Part shown: positions 1-13,800 of the stretch, in pieces
How the letters are laid out: the number at the start of each line of letters is the position of its first letter
Numbering within the stretch: the stretch's first letter is position 1
Assembly: GCA_019843655.1 (NCBI GenBank)
Contig: JACDQD010000004.1
Location: forward strand, 3,782,001-3,846,000
DNA from: Lethocerus indicus
Lineage: Eukaryota; Arthropoda; Insecta; Hemiptera; Belostomatidae
DNA: 64,000 bases
Reading direction: 5' to 3'
Made by a program: the position numbers and the translations under genes
The notes under the pieces: model-generated
Told to the model about the DNA's origin: nothing
The model's input: only the letters and a program-made list of their open reading frames with translations
Databases searched by the model: none

Positions 1-531
1 ATTTATTTTAATCATTTTAATTATAATTATAATGAAATTTTAGTATTATTTAAAAGAAATGAATGTTTTTGGTTGGGATTGGGACAATTGGGAGAATTTT
101 TTTTAAGATATTGAATTTCTTATTGTTATTGCATATTTAAATTTTGCATTACCATAATGGTAATATTTTATGAAGTAGTTTGTGGGAAACTAAACATGAG
201 ATTGGTTGGCATGAGATGTTAACCAATAATATTTTTGAACTAATGTATCATAGGTACAATCAAAAATGTCTGTCTACACCTACAGTATTTGCTGCCTCTT
301 TCACATTCAAAGGCCCAAGTACATTAAAGAAAATTTCATCACATTTGCTTCACTTTAAAAGATTATTTAAAGCCTTTTTGACTTGGGTTTAATAAGCTTA
401 AGGATAAGCTGAGTACATTAAACTCCATCTAAACCTAACTTAGCTTCAACACCCAGAGGTATATGAGAGGTATATGCACATGCATATGCATAACTGAAAA
501 TTATACCATACCAAACTGTATTTCCTTTCAG
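1..531 (+). other. intron sequence upstream of TMEM245 exon
   Basis: This AT-rich stretch ends in a pyrimidine tract and AG (530-531) that serve as the acceptor of the first TMEM245 exon in the window. I see no other exon in it. The small open frame at 180-392 has no splice sites or protein likeness. Confidence 0.6.
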
Positions 532-1739
532 GTTAGCAGTTGCTGTTGAGAATGCATGCCAAGAAGTTTTGGCAGCATCTGTCAAGCTTTCAGTGTTTTA
601 TGGAATGTGGACTTGGCTCATTCATACAGTTTTCCAGAGTAACATCATTTACATGCCTGCAGGTAATATTTGTTCCATTAGCTTGCGCATTACTTCAAAA
701 TTATGTAATTATAACTAAGTTACTGAATACAAAACAAAATGAATGAACAAGAATTATTTAAAAGTTCAATCTGAGTTTATACATATCCCTTTAATAGATT
801 TTATCCTCTATTCCTTCTTCTTCAATTTCTATTAAATTATTGCCGCATTTATTTACTACATTGTAGCCAGTTCATAATGAAATAGTGAATTGGATTAAAT
901 AAGCAGTCATAACACTTATCCAAAGAAATCAACCACTTTTATACAAAATATTATTTGGGACAATGATAAAGCTATTTTACTTCATTAAATTAATTGAATG
1001 CATATTATTTTTCAGTATTTGCAGCTATACTTGGTGGTATGCCTGTTTTGGGAACTTATTGGGTTTGCCTGCCTGCCTGTCTGGATCTTTGGCTTGTTCA
1101 GGATAATAAACTACTCGCTCTCTGCTTACTCATAGCACAGATATTACCAACTATGATTGTTGATTCTACTGTTTATAATGAAATACAAGGGTGAGCTAGC
1201 AGATTATTGGAATGATTGTGTACATCAATGTCAGTAAAATATAGTCACTAAATACATTAAATTGAAGTATGCACCAATGTTGTAAAGGATTTCTCTATTT
1301 CAGTTTGATGCTTTTGGTGACAATATTTTACTGATAATAGGCCAACCTGATAAAATGATAATACATTACATATGCATATAAACATACACATAAATAAATG
1401 TATTAAAAGTACTTATTTTATATTAATAAAGTCCTACTAAGAGTGTTAAGAATATTAATAGAAAGAGTATGAAATTGGTAGGGTCCTGTACTAAACATCA
1501 GTGGTTGTGTTTAATGTAAACTTTCTGCAGGTAAGGGAAGTTTTTTTCATTAATGTGATGATATATGTTTCAGGGGTCATCCATATTTGACTGGTTTATC
1601 TGTAGCAGGTGGTATGTTTTGGCTTGGAATAGAAGGTGCTGTTGTTGGCCCACTTATGCTGTGTTTCCTTTTTGTCATCATCAACATGGCCTCAAGCATT
1701 GCAACAAGCCCATCGCCTCCTCAGTCAACTAATGACTGA
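532..1739 (+). CDS. TMEM245: TMEM245-type multi-pass membrane protein, C-terminal exons (partial)
   Basis: Three exons join in phase: 532-662, 1016-1190 and 1574-1739 (TGA at 1737-1739), giving about 156 C-terminal residues. The 5' part of the gene lies left of the window. The protein is hydrophobic with several membrane segments. Its end carries the family-typical run GGHPYLTGLSVAGG followed by GIEGAVVGPLMLC, which matches the conserved C-terminus of animal TMEM245 (C9orf5), a member of the AI-2E transporter-like permease superfamily of unknown substrate. The acceptors end in AG after T-rich tracts, and the donors are GTAATA and GTGAGC. The gene is convergent with the MFSD10-like gene at 4476-8616. 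The call rests on recognising the C-terminal motif. The transport function is family knowledge and is not demonstrated. Confidence 0.88.
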
Positions 1740-4475
1740 ATCATACAAACATTAATATAAGTAGTTTCAATACATGTAAACTGATTAAAATAACATTCAA
1801 GGTATAGGGCACCAGCTATTAACACTACATTAAGTACATAACTAAATGTTGCACAATTTTTGAAAACCAAGTTACCCAGTCATCTAGTTCATTTGGATAC
1901 TACTGATGATTATTATATTTTTTTCGGTAGTAATTATTGTTTTCCATTTTAGCAATTATTATTGGATTATGGGGCCCTTACAGTAACTCAAGTACCTGGG
2001 ACTATTATTCTAATTTATTATTTATTTACTTATTTCACCAACATTAATTTAATTTGTATTTAAAAATATTATAAGGTATAAAACCACGAAATGAAAGGAA
2101 TATAATTAACATTCCTACTTACACATTTTGAAAGATAATTTTTAGTCATATTTCATGGATTCCTTCATATTTTTAAGGTATTTCTTTCATACCACACGAA
2201 ATGCACCCCGAGCAAAATATAAAATTTTCAAAAAAGTTTACACAAGTGAATAAACTTTTTTTAAATATCCTGTTGTTTGAACAGCAAATATAAATGCCTG
2301 CCGATATTTTGATTAAGGCTTAATGCATAAGTAATATTTCTAATTTCTGCATAGCAAAAGAAGGTATTTTTATGCCAATGACATTTTGATCAAATTTGGT
2401 GTCAAAATGTAGATGATGAAACCAGATCTTATTTTGAAAGAATATTATAGTTTATATTGTAATGACCAACATGAACATTATTTGGATTTAAAAAATTGTC
2501 CATGTTACTTTGATGATAAAATGCATTCCAGATATTTTTCATTAACAATTTGAAAATAGTATGCTTGATCTTTTGTTGAGTTTTATGCAAGTTCCAATTT
2601 ACAATGCATATGCAGACGGTTTTTATTATGCAGTGTGGGTTGGTATAGGATGTTGAATGTGATAATATGTTAATAATAAAGCTTTAGCTTAGTGTTAAAT
2701 TTCTAAAATGAATAACTTTGAAGCTTATACATGAGTGCATTATACATTCATGTCTTGTTATTAATAATGTTATTAATTTATGTATTTTTCTTCTAGTTTC
2801 ATAAGCATAAACTTTTTTTAATCTTATACATGAATATTAATCCTGTATTCCTTCAAATCCTATTTCAAATTTACATAGAATTAAAATAATTGATATGATT
2901 CAATTGATTGTTTTTTTATTAACTTGTCCATTAAAGAAATAAATCGAGGGAAATAAATGTGCAAAATGTGGAAAGAATAAAGCTTTGCTATAGTATAAAT
3001 GTAACAAAAAAATATTAGATAGAAATTAAAACAATAACGTTTCCTTAGGCACTTATATCTTACGAATATAAATAATATTATAAATGTTATATTCATACAT
3101 ACATTATTACAAGATATTAATACAGTTTCTATTAAATAGTAGTATCCAGGAAGAAACACCTTCTCAGTTACCATTTAAACAAAATGTTATAAAATAAAAA
3201 GAAGAATCCAATTAATCAAATGTGTTCATACATACAAATTATGTTGTTTAAGACAATACTGCAAACATTTCAGAATACTCTATTGAAAACATTTTAAAAT
3301 GTAATTCTAATTTATATATATTGATTCAGGTACAAATTTGGTTTCAATGAAATACCATGAATTAATAATTGTCACAGCAACGTCCTGTAAATATTATAGT
3401 TCATAATCCCAATTAAATCAGCAGCCCAAATGTGATATTTATATAAAATAAAAAAACTGAAAAGAAAGTGGACAAAACAAAATAGATTCTTATAACTAAA
3501 TCAGAGATCAAAGAAAATCTCATTTACCACTTAAACAAAATGTTTTGAAATAAAAAAAATAAAAAAATTCAATTAATCAAATGTGTTTACTATATAGAAA
3601 TCACGTTGTTAAAGACAATAATGCAAAAATGTTAGACTAATCCACTGAAATTATTTTATAATGTAATGCTAATTTATATATTTTGATTCAGGTACAAATT
3701 AGTCATGGCTTCAATGAAATACCATGAATTCAAAGTTGACAGCATGTTAATATAAATATTACAAAGATTGTTCAAAATCCCAACTAAATCAGCAATCCAA
3801 AAGTCATAAATCCCTTCAGAATCCTAAAAAGGAAGTCAACAAATTAAATATGAATTTTATGCATATTTCATGCAAAAGAAAATTTAATTATTTCAACGCA
3901 GACATGAAATGACCAAACATTAACCTTTGATTATTTTGACCACTTGGGTTTAGAAGAATGCTTCACATTCAGTTGATACTTACTTAATTCATTATAAGTA
4001 AAAGGTGATTAGATACATTTACAGTTAAAATAAAAAATATCTTCTTTGAAGTATATTTCAATCCTGCAATGTTTTATTTAAATGATTTAATAAATTATAT
4101 ATTTCCAAAACTTTTTATTTCATTTACGTAAAAGTTTGCAACATGATTTCACAGGGTCTAGTTTGTGTATATACCATTTGGTCATCCTAAATTTTGATGA
4201 ATTCCATAGATAACTAAGTATAAAATAATATATAATATGTATTATAAAATATGGAATGCTGTTTCAGTGAGAAAAAATTAATATTGGATTCACTTTATCT
4301 ATTAAAATCGAAGTTTCAACACATAAATACTGGATATACATGACATGTTAAAGATTAAAAAATTAGTAATATCTTCAAATAAACACCCTTTACTATTCTG
4401 ATAATAAGAGTTTATAATATTTTTGAAGTTAAATAAATAAAACACTTTTTCATGATGAGCAATAAGTTAGTTTAA
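1740..4475. other. 3' flank shared by convergent TMEM245 and MFSD10 genes
   Basis: No coding exon seen. The stretch presumably holds the 3' UTRs of both convergent genes; AATAAA hexamers occur, for example at 2675-2680 on the + strand. It contains a diverged tandem duplication at about 3160-3797, listed separately. Confidence 0.55.
3160..3797. repeat. diverged tandem duplication, two copies about 355 bp apart
   Basis: Copy 1 (about 3160-3435) and copy 2 (about 3515-3797) align across their length. Shared blocks include AATTAATCAAATGTGTT (3211 and 3572), AATTTATATAT followed by TTGATTCAGGTACAAATT, and CAATGAAATACCATGAATT. They differ at many sites, so the duplication is old. No coding potential. 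Confidence 0.8.
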
Positions 4476-7400
4476 TTATTTTATCACTTTGGTAACACTT
4501 GTCTTCAATTTCCACCAGGGCCACAAAAGTCCTACAGCCCCAACAAGATACGTTGCACAAGCCCCGAACCTCCAAAATGCTGCACATATTATGTAATATA
4601 CTGTTTCTATTAATATTTTACAATAAAGTCATTAATATTTACAATTCCAAGTTAGTCAAATCACAAAATAAATTAACAAAAATAAAACATTTTTAAGTAA
4701 AAAAATTCCATATGCCAACTTATTAACTACTACTCATATTAATAAATAAAAGTTACCAAAAGATGCCACTATGGGTCCAAGCGCTCTGGCTAAGGCACCT
4801 AATGATCTAAAGACACCCATTACAGTTCCTTTCTGGCCAGCAACCCCAAATTGTGACGCCATTGTAGTCAAACAAGGCACACAAATAGCCGTTGCTAAAA
4901 ATAAATTTTCTTTGCTAGATTAATATATAATAAGTACATCATACAAAGAATACATCATTTGATCTATTGATATTTTTAACAATGTGATGTAGAAATGAAT
5001 TGCCAATATCAAGATGTACACACAAACAAACCGACACAGAAATAAATGTTTTGTTGGTACTAAAAAATAACTAATGCAGATATTAATAACAATCATTATA
5101 AGGACAATTAAAATTACTTACAGACTGCAAATAGAAAGATTCCTATAAAAAATAGGTATCTGATCCAAGACAGCCCAACACACACATATGATGGGACAAT
5201 TAGGAATAGCCCCTAAACAGGAAATGTAATTATTAACATAATTTCAAGAATATAATATTGTGCAACAATATACGTCCCAAATGTAAGTAACAGAAATGCA
5301 CACAGAACTATTATATTTAATGATATATTAAATAAAATTGAAAAGGTTATTAAATTAGTTTTGTTTAATATTAAATCACATGATAACTATCTTAACTATT
5401 AGACTTCCTCATAGTAACGAGCTGCATATTCCCTATGCCAATACTGTGGAAGTAGGCTCCTCTATTATGTCTTCTAATTGTGTAAAAGTTATAGTGTAAA
5501 AATTGAGTAAACATCATTAAATATTTAGTAGCAGCCCATCAACTTCTCAGGTTATTAATTCTACTGTTTGTCCTTTTCCCCCTGTTTGTTCTTTTAGGGG
5601 CCCAGTAGAGACACAAAAACAGTCAATTTTAACTTTGTACAATCATGAGCAGTACATCATTAGTTTATGACAATACGTAAACTATTAATTTGACTTTTAT
5701 ATCAACAAATATCTGTATAAATGTCAATATAATGATTGAATAATTATATTTGTACAGCTAGAGTAGAATACTTAATTTATGATATTATATGCAGTTTATA
5801 GAAATACTCACACATATTGCTATTGATTTAACTTTTGAAGGTGATATCCTCCGAACCCATGAGCCTTGAATTATAGCCATTGTGACTCCAATGAAAGCAA
5901 ACATATAACCCTGTTCCATAGCAGTATAACCAAACAAATGATGAGTCAGAAATGACAATGTAAACTCCAAGCCAGAATACAGAAACAGATAAACAAAATA
6001 AATACGACCCAACATACGCAATTCTGCAGCATCTGTAACAGAAATTTTAGTTTTTAATATAAAAAACTATTCATAAAAACATTCAACTAAGCATTATTCT
6101 TTAAACAAAGCTGGGAATATAATATTAGTCAGTAGTTTTCTTTAAATATTGAAACTAATGCTACAACTTTTTAGAATTATTTTGTTTGTTATTTTATAGA
6201 ATTGGTAAAGAACTAAAAAAATTACAATTGATGAGCACAAAACCCAGATCAGGGTAACAGTTACATAACAGAAAAATATTAACCTTAATGACACAATATT
6301 AAAAAAATAAACATTACTATAAAATCAACAATATGAGGATATATATATATCTACCTTTTGCTGGTAAATTTGAAACAGCACTAAAGCGGAACAGAGCTGT
6401 AACATTAATGTAAGAAAGTGCCTGATATAGTCCTTTCATGCAAGACTTTGCCCTTTTTTCCTAAAATAATGTTAGAATTAATTATATCAATCTTATAAAG
6501 AAAATTATATTTTTATTTAACCTAAGAGTGAAACATCCTGGGCCAGCAAACAAGCCAGTATTGGGAATGTATTCTTTCAGCACTCCAGTTAGTTAACGTG
6601 ATTCTTATCTCATTTCATTATCTACAAGTGATGCACTAATAAAATACCTTGGGAAGAGTTTCTTTGAAACAAAGACATACAAAAATTATGTCGAGGAGCG
6701 CAAGAGAAAGAGCAAAGGTAGCCGGAACAATAAACCAGTGCTCTTGCTGTGACTGAGCCCACTTGGTGAAACATGCTCCAATTATCGGCCCAACAATGAA
6801 ACCAAGGGAAAAGGCTATTCCCACCATTGCCTGGTAAAAAAATATGGGTTATATCACAATACTTAAAAAACATCCATGGCTTTTCTTGCATCTATAGATA
6901 TAAATTATTTTCTTGCATTCCTAAGACCTATTTTGATAAATTTAGACAATTTGAGTTTAAAATATACCATTCCTGCTGCCCTAGTAGCCGTTGTAGACAC
7001 ATCTGTAATAGCTGCCATCGAAAGGCTTACATTGCCTTTACTCAGCCCACCAACTATCCTTGCTATCACAAATGTGAAGAAAGAATAAGAAACAGCCCAC
7101 AGACAGTATGACAGTGCTACACCTATCTGTGGAAATGAGAAATTGTAATTATATTTTAAGGATTGATAGAAATCCATTTTGTAACAAAAAAAATCGTTGT
7201 ACAAGAGAATGAGCACATAATTACAAATAGTTACAAATTTAAATGTTATTATTTAAGGATTAATATACTAAGAACTAATAAAAAAAGTGTTAGTATTTTC
7301 TCAACTTTATGAAACATTTTTAATAAAAAAATGTAAAGATGACATGGCATATAATATATGAAAACACATATACGGTATATTTTAGCTGGTCATCTATGGA

Positions 7401-8616
7401 TCTGCTGTTGACATTTATATCCACTAGGATTTAACACGCTACAGCAAACTGAGTGCATTAAGCTTGGTCTAACCTTCATCTTGTAACTTAGCCTAAATAC
7501 CCGCAGGAATGTGTGAATAGAACTTACAACACTATTAGCCACTTATATTTTTATGATACAATATTAAGCATATTAATGACAATGAACGATACTTACCAAA
7601 CAAGTAAGTAGAATCGGTTTACGGCCATACACATCAGACATTGCACCAGCAATGGGAGATATAACAAACTGCAAGAATGAGAACATAGATCCCAAAAATC
7701 CTATTAAAAATAATGATAATAATGTTATAAACTATACTAGTAATAATCGTGATTAATATTGTAAAATATGATATAAACTAGTAGATATTACAAAACTTTG
7801 TGGACCAAATTTAGGTTTATTATACAATATAAAAAAATAAAAGTCTTAAATCCTGATAAATTAAAAAACATATTAAATTATTCTTTGAATAATAATGGAA
7901 TGATATTCCCTCAATGAGAAGGAAACACTTCAGAAATATAGGCAGTTAAAGACAGTTCGTTTAATAGAAGTCAAAATAATATATTTCTTAAAATTATAAT
8001 TAACAAACATTATAGAACAGTTATATAACATATTACTTAACTAACTACTATTACTGATATCTGTGATTTTAGGGTTCTAGCCAACAATTTTAATAAATAT
8101 ATATTTATACTAGGAACATTTTATACATATTTTTTAAGTTTTATTAAAAATAATCATGTTCTCTTTTCTTACACAATTTTACTGTAAAGAGTTTCATTTT
8201 AATAACTGTCAACCTTTGTCAATTGCAGAACAATAAATCTACACAAATCTATTAACAAAATTAAAATGTATCAATAAATGGTAAAACAGTTGTGTCAATG
8301 AATATAAACTATTCACCAATCGAATGTCAATGAATACAGGTGGGCAAATCTGGTCCCAGGAGAAAATGTCATTTTTCCATGAGGTATGAGTAAGATTATA
8401 TAGATTAATTAACTTACCTCCAAATAAAACTGAATTGTAACTGTCGGGTGCACCAACAAAATCCTGGAACTGCTTGATACACTTCAAGACAGAGGTATAG
8501 AAACCCTCAGGACCATCATATCTTTTGTAGTGGTCCAACAGGGAGGGCAAAAGGGGCAGGATCATTGTAAAAGCCAAAAGGTCTATCAGAAGAGAAACAA
8601 ATACTATGTACACCAT
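4476..8616 (-). CDS. MFSD10: MFSD10/rtet-like major facilitator transporter
   Basis: Nine exons on the - strand, all in phase: 8418-8616, 7597-7700, 6968-7126, 6648-6830, 6355-6460, 5812-6032, 5122-5212, 4757-4894 and 4476-4579. They sum to 1305 nt (434 aa), close to vertebrate MFSD10. The start ATG at 8616 is the only in-frame Met after an upstream in-frame TAG. The N-terminus LLIDLLAFTMILPLLPSLL is the first membrane helix. MFS motif A is present as GAMSDVYGRKPIL (exon 2), and GFIVGPIIGA lies in exon 4. The C-terminal half includes MASQFGVAGQKGTVMGVFRS and LGALARALGPIVAS, typical of the MFSD10 (TETRAN, Drosophila rtet) family. The protein is predicted to have 12 membrane spans and to act as an organic-anion or drug exporter; the substrate is unknown. 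The last exon ends KLKTSVTKVIK, then TAA. Confidence 0.92.
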
Positions 8617-10734
8617 TCTGAAATTGGGCTTGGAATCACTTTGACTATTCTGTAACCTCCCATGTCTAGATTGGTTCCTCCAAAACTAAGAGGAAAATTG
8701 GATCTAAGGCGAAAGTGCGGCGACTAGAAGATAGAGAGGAAAGTGAAAGTTAAACTACGTACAATTCTGAGACTTTCACCGGGTTTTAACCGGTTCACAA
8801 AACGCGCGCACATATAAACAACCGAGTACCGCCCCACCCCACTGGAGCCCGCTGAATCAACCTGATTATATGGGAAAAGAATTAATAATTCAACCTGGCT
8901 TACAAAAAACAGAAAAACGTGTAATCCTTCGGTCATCATAACAGTTGAAATGTGAATAGAGATACTTCATGATCATTTATCGAAATTCGTGTTACTATCA
9001 AAAATAAACACCCAATAGTCAGAGGCCAAACTGGTTTAGGATAGGACCAATTAATATGCATTCTTTTAAGGAATGATATTTCATTCTGATACAGGATAAC
9101 CTAATTTGAATTAAACCAATAAAACATATCCAATATCCAATAGGCCAATTTTGATATTGGATTAAGAATCTATGAACATTAATTGTACATTCCTTTCCTC
9201 AAACAGTCTACTGTCATTAACCAATGCAGAGGAGATTGACATTTCATGAAAACTGAGCCCTACTGAGTCTTATTGTGTATTTAAAACAACTTGAGTTACT
9301 ATCCGAATGTGTTTTTGTCCCTCCCATTAAACAGATATGTATGTGAAACAATCCCATTGTTTTGGTATTAAATAGGGTGTATGATTTTTAATTTAAGAAT
9401 GTAATAATAATTTGATTGCTTCATTGGTTCAAAAAAGAAATTTATTTAATGGCCCATTATTTGTTTCTAATGTAATGACAAATTTGTTGTAATTTTTGAT
9501 AACAGATGTAAATGACATTTCACAGAGTATAGTAGCCACGATATTGCTCTTGGTCTATTACAGCATGCAAAAGATACTGAGGTTGGTAGCAGGCTAAGAA
9601 AAAAGGCAAGATAAAGTGATTACTTTAAAAAAGCTGACCAATGCAAAACAATGGTGAATGAATTAATTTTACTTTCACCATTTAAAAAATGTTTCAATAA
9701 CAAACTGATTAGATCAGCTGTTTTTTTAAATAAAAATTTAACTCAGGAGCTTTTCTCCCTTTGAAGGACAAGTTTTTCCTATAACAAAATAGTAAATTAT
9801 TGATTTTAGTGCTTCTGGGAAACAATAAACATACAATATATGTTATGATTAAGGAAACATATATCCTGCAATTTTGTGTATATTTCTCAAATTGGGAATT
9901 CCCAAATACTGAGCAAATATTTTCTAATTTTTGAAAATTCAACAAGTCAATAATAAAAAGAAAGTCACATCTTCAGTGAGCCATGTAAATAAAATCCATT
10001 TTAAGAGAAATTTATGTGGAACTTATTCACTAATTTATAAATATCCCAAAGGCATAACATGAAATGACAAGTTTAATTATTCATTTATTAATATACTTAC
10101 AATCAATCTATTTTCTGTACATGACTAATATCGACAGATTAAATTATATTGAAAACATTGAAATATTAGAATTTTTATGGTAAATTTATATTTAGATGAT
10201 ATTTTTATATTGAGTTTGAAATATTCTAAGTATTAAAACTATGTTGTATTAAATGTACTTGATATTATGCATATATCAAGCATATATGATATATCATATA
10301 TAAGCATATGATTAATCCATACAGCTTATCTAATAAATGTAATCTGTACAATCATATGAAATCATATTTTTATTGAACTACGTTGATATTGTTTCTAATA
10401 CAGGGTTTTATAGAATATAAACAATTTGAAACAGGTTACAAATGTAGTGCTGTAATGAAAGTTCCCAATATTGAATTTCATTTGTAATTATTAAAAATAA
10501 TGATTAAACATTTCATTAGTGTTCATTCTTTATTGGGTCTCACTAGGTGACTCATATTGGTGATATTTAATACATTTCTACACAAACTGTTTGATGTATT
10601 AAATTTCATATCATTTTTTAAAAAAGGAAAATGAGAATTGAAGCCAACAATACTTCTTGTATTCAAATAATGTTTAACATGGGCATTGTTAAATTCATGA
10701 TAATAATGGTTGGAATACTATACTGTTTTATGCA
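8617..10734. other. intergenic, MFSD10 promoter side
   Basis: The 8640-8900 part is less AT-rich than its surroundings and is the likely 5' UTR/promoter of the MFSD10-like gene. From 8940 to 10734 I see only AT-rich sequence, including a TA-rich palindromic run near 10265-10310, and no convincing exon. Confidence 0.5.
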
Positions 10735-10817
10735 TTAGCAGTACCCTCCAGTTGAACATGTGTGGCATCTTTTATATATGCAGTCCCAATCCCAAGGCCT
10801 ACATTGTTTGCATGGAG
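10735..10817 (-). CDS. terminal Cys-rich tail exon of the poly-Wonton gene
   Basis: An 83-nt exon that continues in phase from module 13 and ends TAA at 10735-10737. It encodes SPCKQC, WDWDC, KRCHTC and GGYC: seven cysteines and three tryptophan/tyrosine-rich patches in 26 residues. No family recognised. Confidence 0.75.
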
Positions 10818-13800
10818 CTGAAACAAACCATACTATTTAAAATAAACAAATCTATGCTATTTACTTATGGAGGTAAATAAATTCTTTGCTAAAAATGTAT
10901 TTAATAAAGTTTGTATTTTTGTATCGTCGATAATTTTATGAAAATTGAATAATGAGTAAGTTAATATTCTGAGCCATCACTAGCAATCAATTCAAAATTG
11001 CATATGAATGAAAATTTGGTTCGTCAAGAGGAATCCAACCGGGATCCGTGTGCAGGGTTACATTAACGCCTAATTCAACCATCATACATTGCGACATTTC
11101 TCCTCAATAAAGAGAAGGATACAGAACAGTTCCAAATTTAGATTAATAATTTATAATGAGTGTATTATGTTTTAATTTCCCTCGTTTACCCAAATTGGCA
11201 ATTGAACTTACACTGGGGCGGTACACAGTTGTAGAGCCGGTACTGCCACTGACCGCTGGATAAGCAGATATTCTGACTATAGGCCACGGTGGGGTCCATT
11301 GGGACATAGCCGTCGAGACATTGAATTTGTGCTTGTGTTCCAGGCTCGACCGGTCCTCCGCAGTAGACGAACTGAGTCCCTTTCATGCACGATATGGCCA
11401 GAGTGTTCGAATATAGAGGGGGGCAGTAAACTGAAACATTATCGGAAATTATTACCATTTTTCAAAGAAAAATTACAAAACAAATTGCATATTATATAAG
11501 AACAAAGTATAATCGATATTTCCAAATATTAATGATTTGTTACTTTAATATGTACCTATTTGTTCAATGTGTTTATGCAGTTGTACAGTGACTGTTATGA
11601 GCACTCATCCTTACAAATTTCTAGCAGATAGAAGTTAGAATACACATCATTTGTAGAATTGAATTATGATCGGTTAAAAGGGAGAGAAGACAATGCCTGA
11701 TCGGTATCGAAGAAACGTACCCAATTGGAAACACCGGTCAAAATTACGATCGGTTCTTGTTGGAATTCGTCGGTCATCCGTGGATTGTTGTTAGAAGAAC
11801 AAAATTACGTAAAAAACAATATCAGAACAAGTTGCGATCCGTCGCTGATTTCATAATACCGCGAGGTAAATTGTTTGCACGCGTTCTCCAACCAGTAAAG
11901 AATACCTCTTTACCTCGTCATACCGACGACGTACCTGGAGTTGTTGAATAAATCTCGGATCGACGGGTCTACCGGAAAGTTACATAGCAAGGAGACACTT
12001 CCGGGACACAGGAGAAGCCGAACAGAGGAGTCCGGGTGGGATGAGGCCTACCGAGAGACAACTCGCAGGGAAATCATTGATCCAGTTGTTCGGAAATGGC
12101 TAACCGCTGGGAAATAACCCTTCCTGCTAACTGTAATGTGCTCCCGTAATAGAGTCTCCTGCTCGAAAGCGTTCCGACGCCCACTGCTGTCACATGATCT
12201 CTTCTGGTTTCGTCATTCAGCGGGCAGTCCTGCAGCACGTGTAAAGGTGTTCTTCCTCTTCTCCGCCGGCGCACTGCGATTGGTCCGACAGGCCCCGTCT
12301 ATGCTGATTAGCATTGTGCGATGTTACCAGGTACAACAAACTCATATTCCAGTTGGGTAGTTTGACGGCTGCAATAGAGGCCGCCTTGGGCAGAAACTGG
12401 TATATTACTCACCTATGCGCCAAGTCTCTCCATCCGTTTTCATATTTCTTCACGACGTCCTTATTCCTTTGTGGCCTTTCGAAGTCAGGAACTGATGAAG
12501 ATTTCCTGTAGCGGTGGTATCAAATATCTCCTTATTTCCAACTCTGGTGTCTCTATTGTCACTATTCAACCTATAATTGTTTTTTTATAAATCACCTGAG
12601 GGCTCTGGTTCCTAATTTTAGATTTGGAGACATGCATCCAGCCTACGGTCTCTACATTTAGAGCATCTGTACTGGACTTTGTGCATTCCGGTGCAGCAAG
12701 ATGTAGAAAGTTCTCTGCTCCAGTAATTGTCATGCAGACGCCCTTGTACATGGTGCGCGTGACTCGGGCGTTCAGGCCGCATGGCTGGCCAGCCAGGCGC
12801 TACATTTTTGCGGCGATCTGGGCGCCTTTTATACGGAGGAACGAACCTCAGAGCCAGCATTAACATGATACCAGTTAAGCATCGCGTCTCCATCATTCAC
12901 TTCATTCTACAGACCCGGACTAGGACTCTTTGACTAGGGTTGTCTCTATGGGTTCTGTCAACCTCTCAGTAATACTTTTTATCGTTTGAGATACGTTGAT
13001 TGTTCTCCTGGACCCAGTTTTGAGGACGGTCAGAGTGACCGTTCTGAATAATATTCACACCCATATAACAATGAACTTCTGATGTAACGGTTTTGTTAAT
13101 TGGTAATAACTCATAATGAATATTTCCCTCCATATCCCACCAAACTGAGAGAATAATTAGAGAATAAGAGTTCCTCCTTTTGACTGTGGAGAGGGTGTTC
13201 CTTGTGATTAATTCATTGTCCGACGCCTATGATTGTTGTATAATACTCACTTTTCATCACCAGTAATAATTCGATTAAAAACCGGTTCTTTTTCCAACCT
13301 TCAGAGGTAAGATATTCAAATGTTCATTCGTAGTTGTCGGTTAATGTACTATAATTTGTGAAGAACCCATTGGCCTAGTTTAAAAACAACTTACCAGTAT
13401 TTTGTAGGTATTTTTGAAGGGGTTGAAAGGGTCTCAGCTATTTCAGTCCCATCTTTGTCCTAGTCTACCACTTATAGCGTCCGAACAATAAATCTTGCAC
13501 AGTCGTCCGAGCATTTTGACACCCATGGTGAAGGGTTAATAATTTTCAGACATTGACGTCTACACTAGTCAACTTGCACTCACACTCTAAAGAAACAACC
13601 TATTTTATTTCGATACATACACCCGCCCACCTATCTCTAACCATAAGTAGTATTGCGTCATTTATTCTGATGAAATTTTTAATATCGCATTATTTATGGG
13701 GTGTCCAAAATAATACAAAACATTTCATCCAGATTGGCCTTTAGTATAAAACGTCTTATATAATGTATCGAATAAGTACGATTTCCGTAAGCCTAAATTT

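Noticed and set aside
180..392. Open frame of 70 codons before TMEM245
   Set aside because: No splice sites, no motif, and it lies in what must be an intron.
2881..3174. 97-codon - strand frame between TMEM245 and MFSD10
   Set aside because: Low-complexity Ile/Phe/Tyr-rich translation expected from AT-rich DNA; the true last MFSD10 exon is 4476-4579.
10261..10315. ATAT-rich palindromes
   Set aside because: Expected by base composition in AT-rich intergenic DNA.
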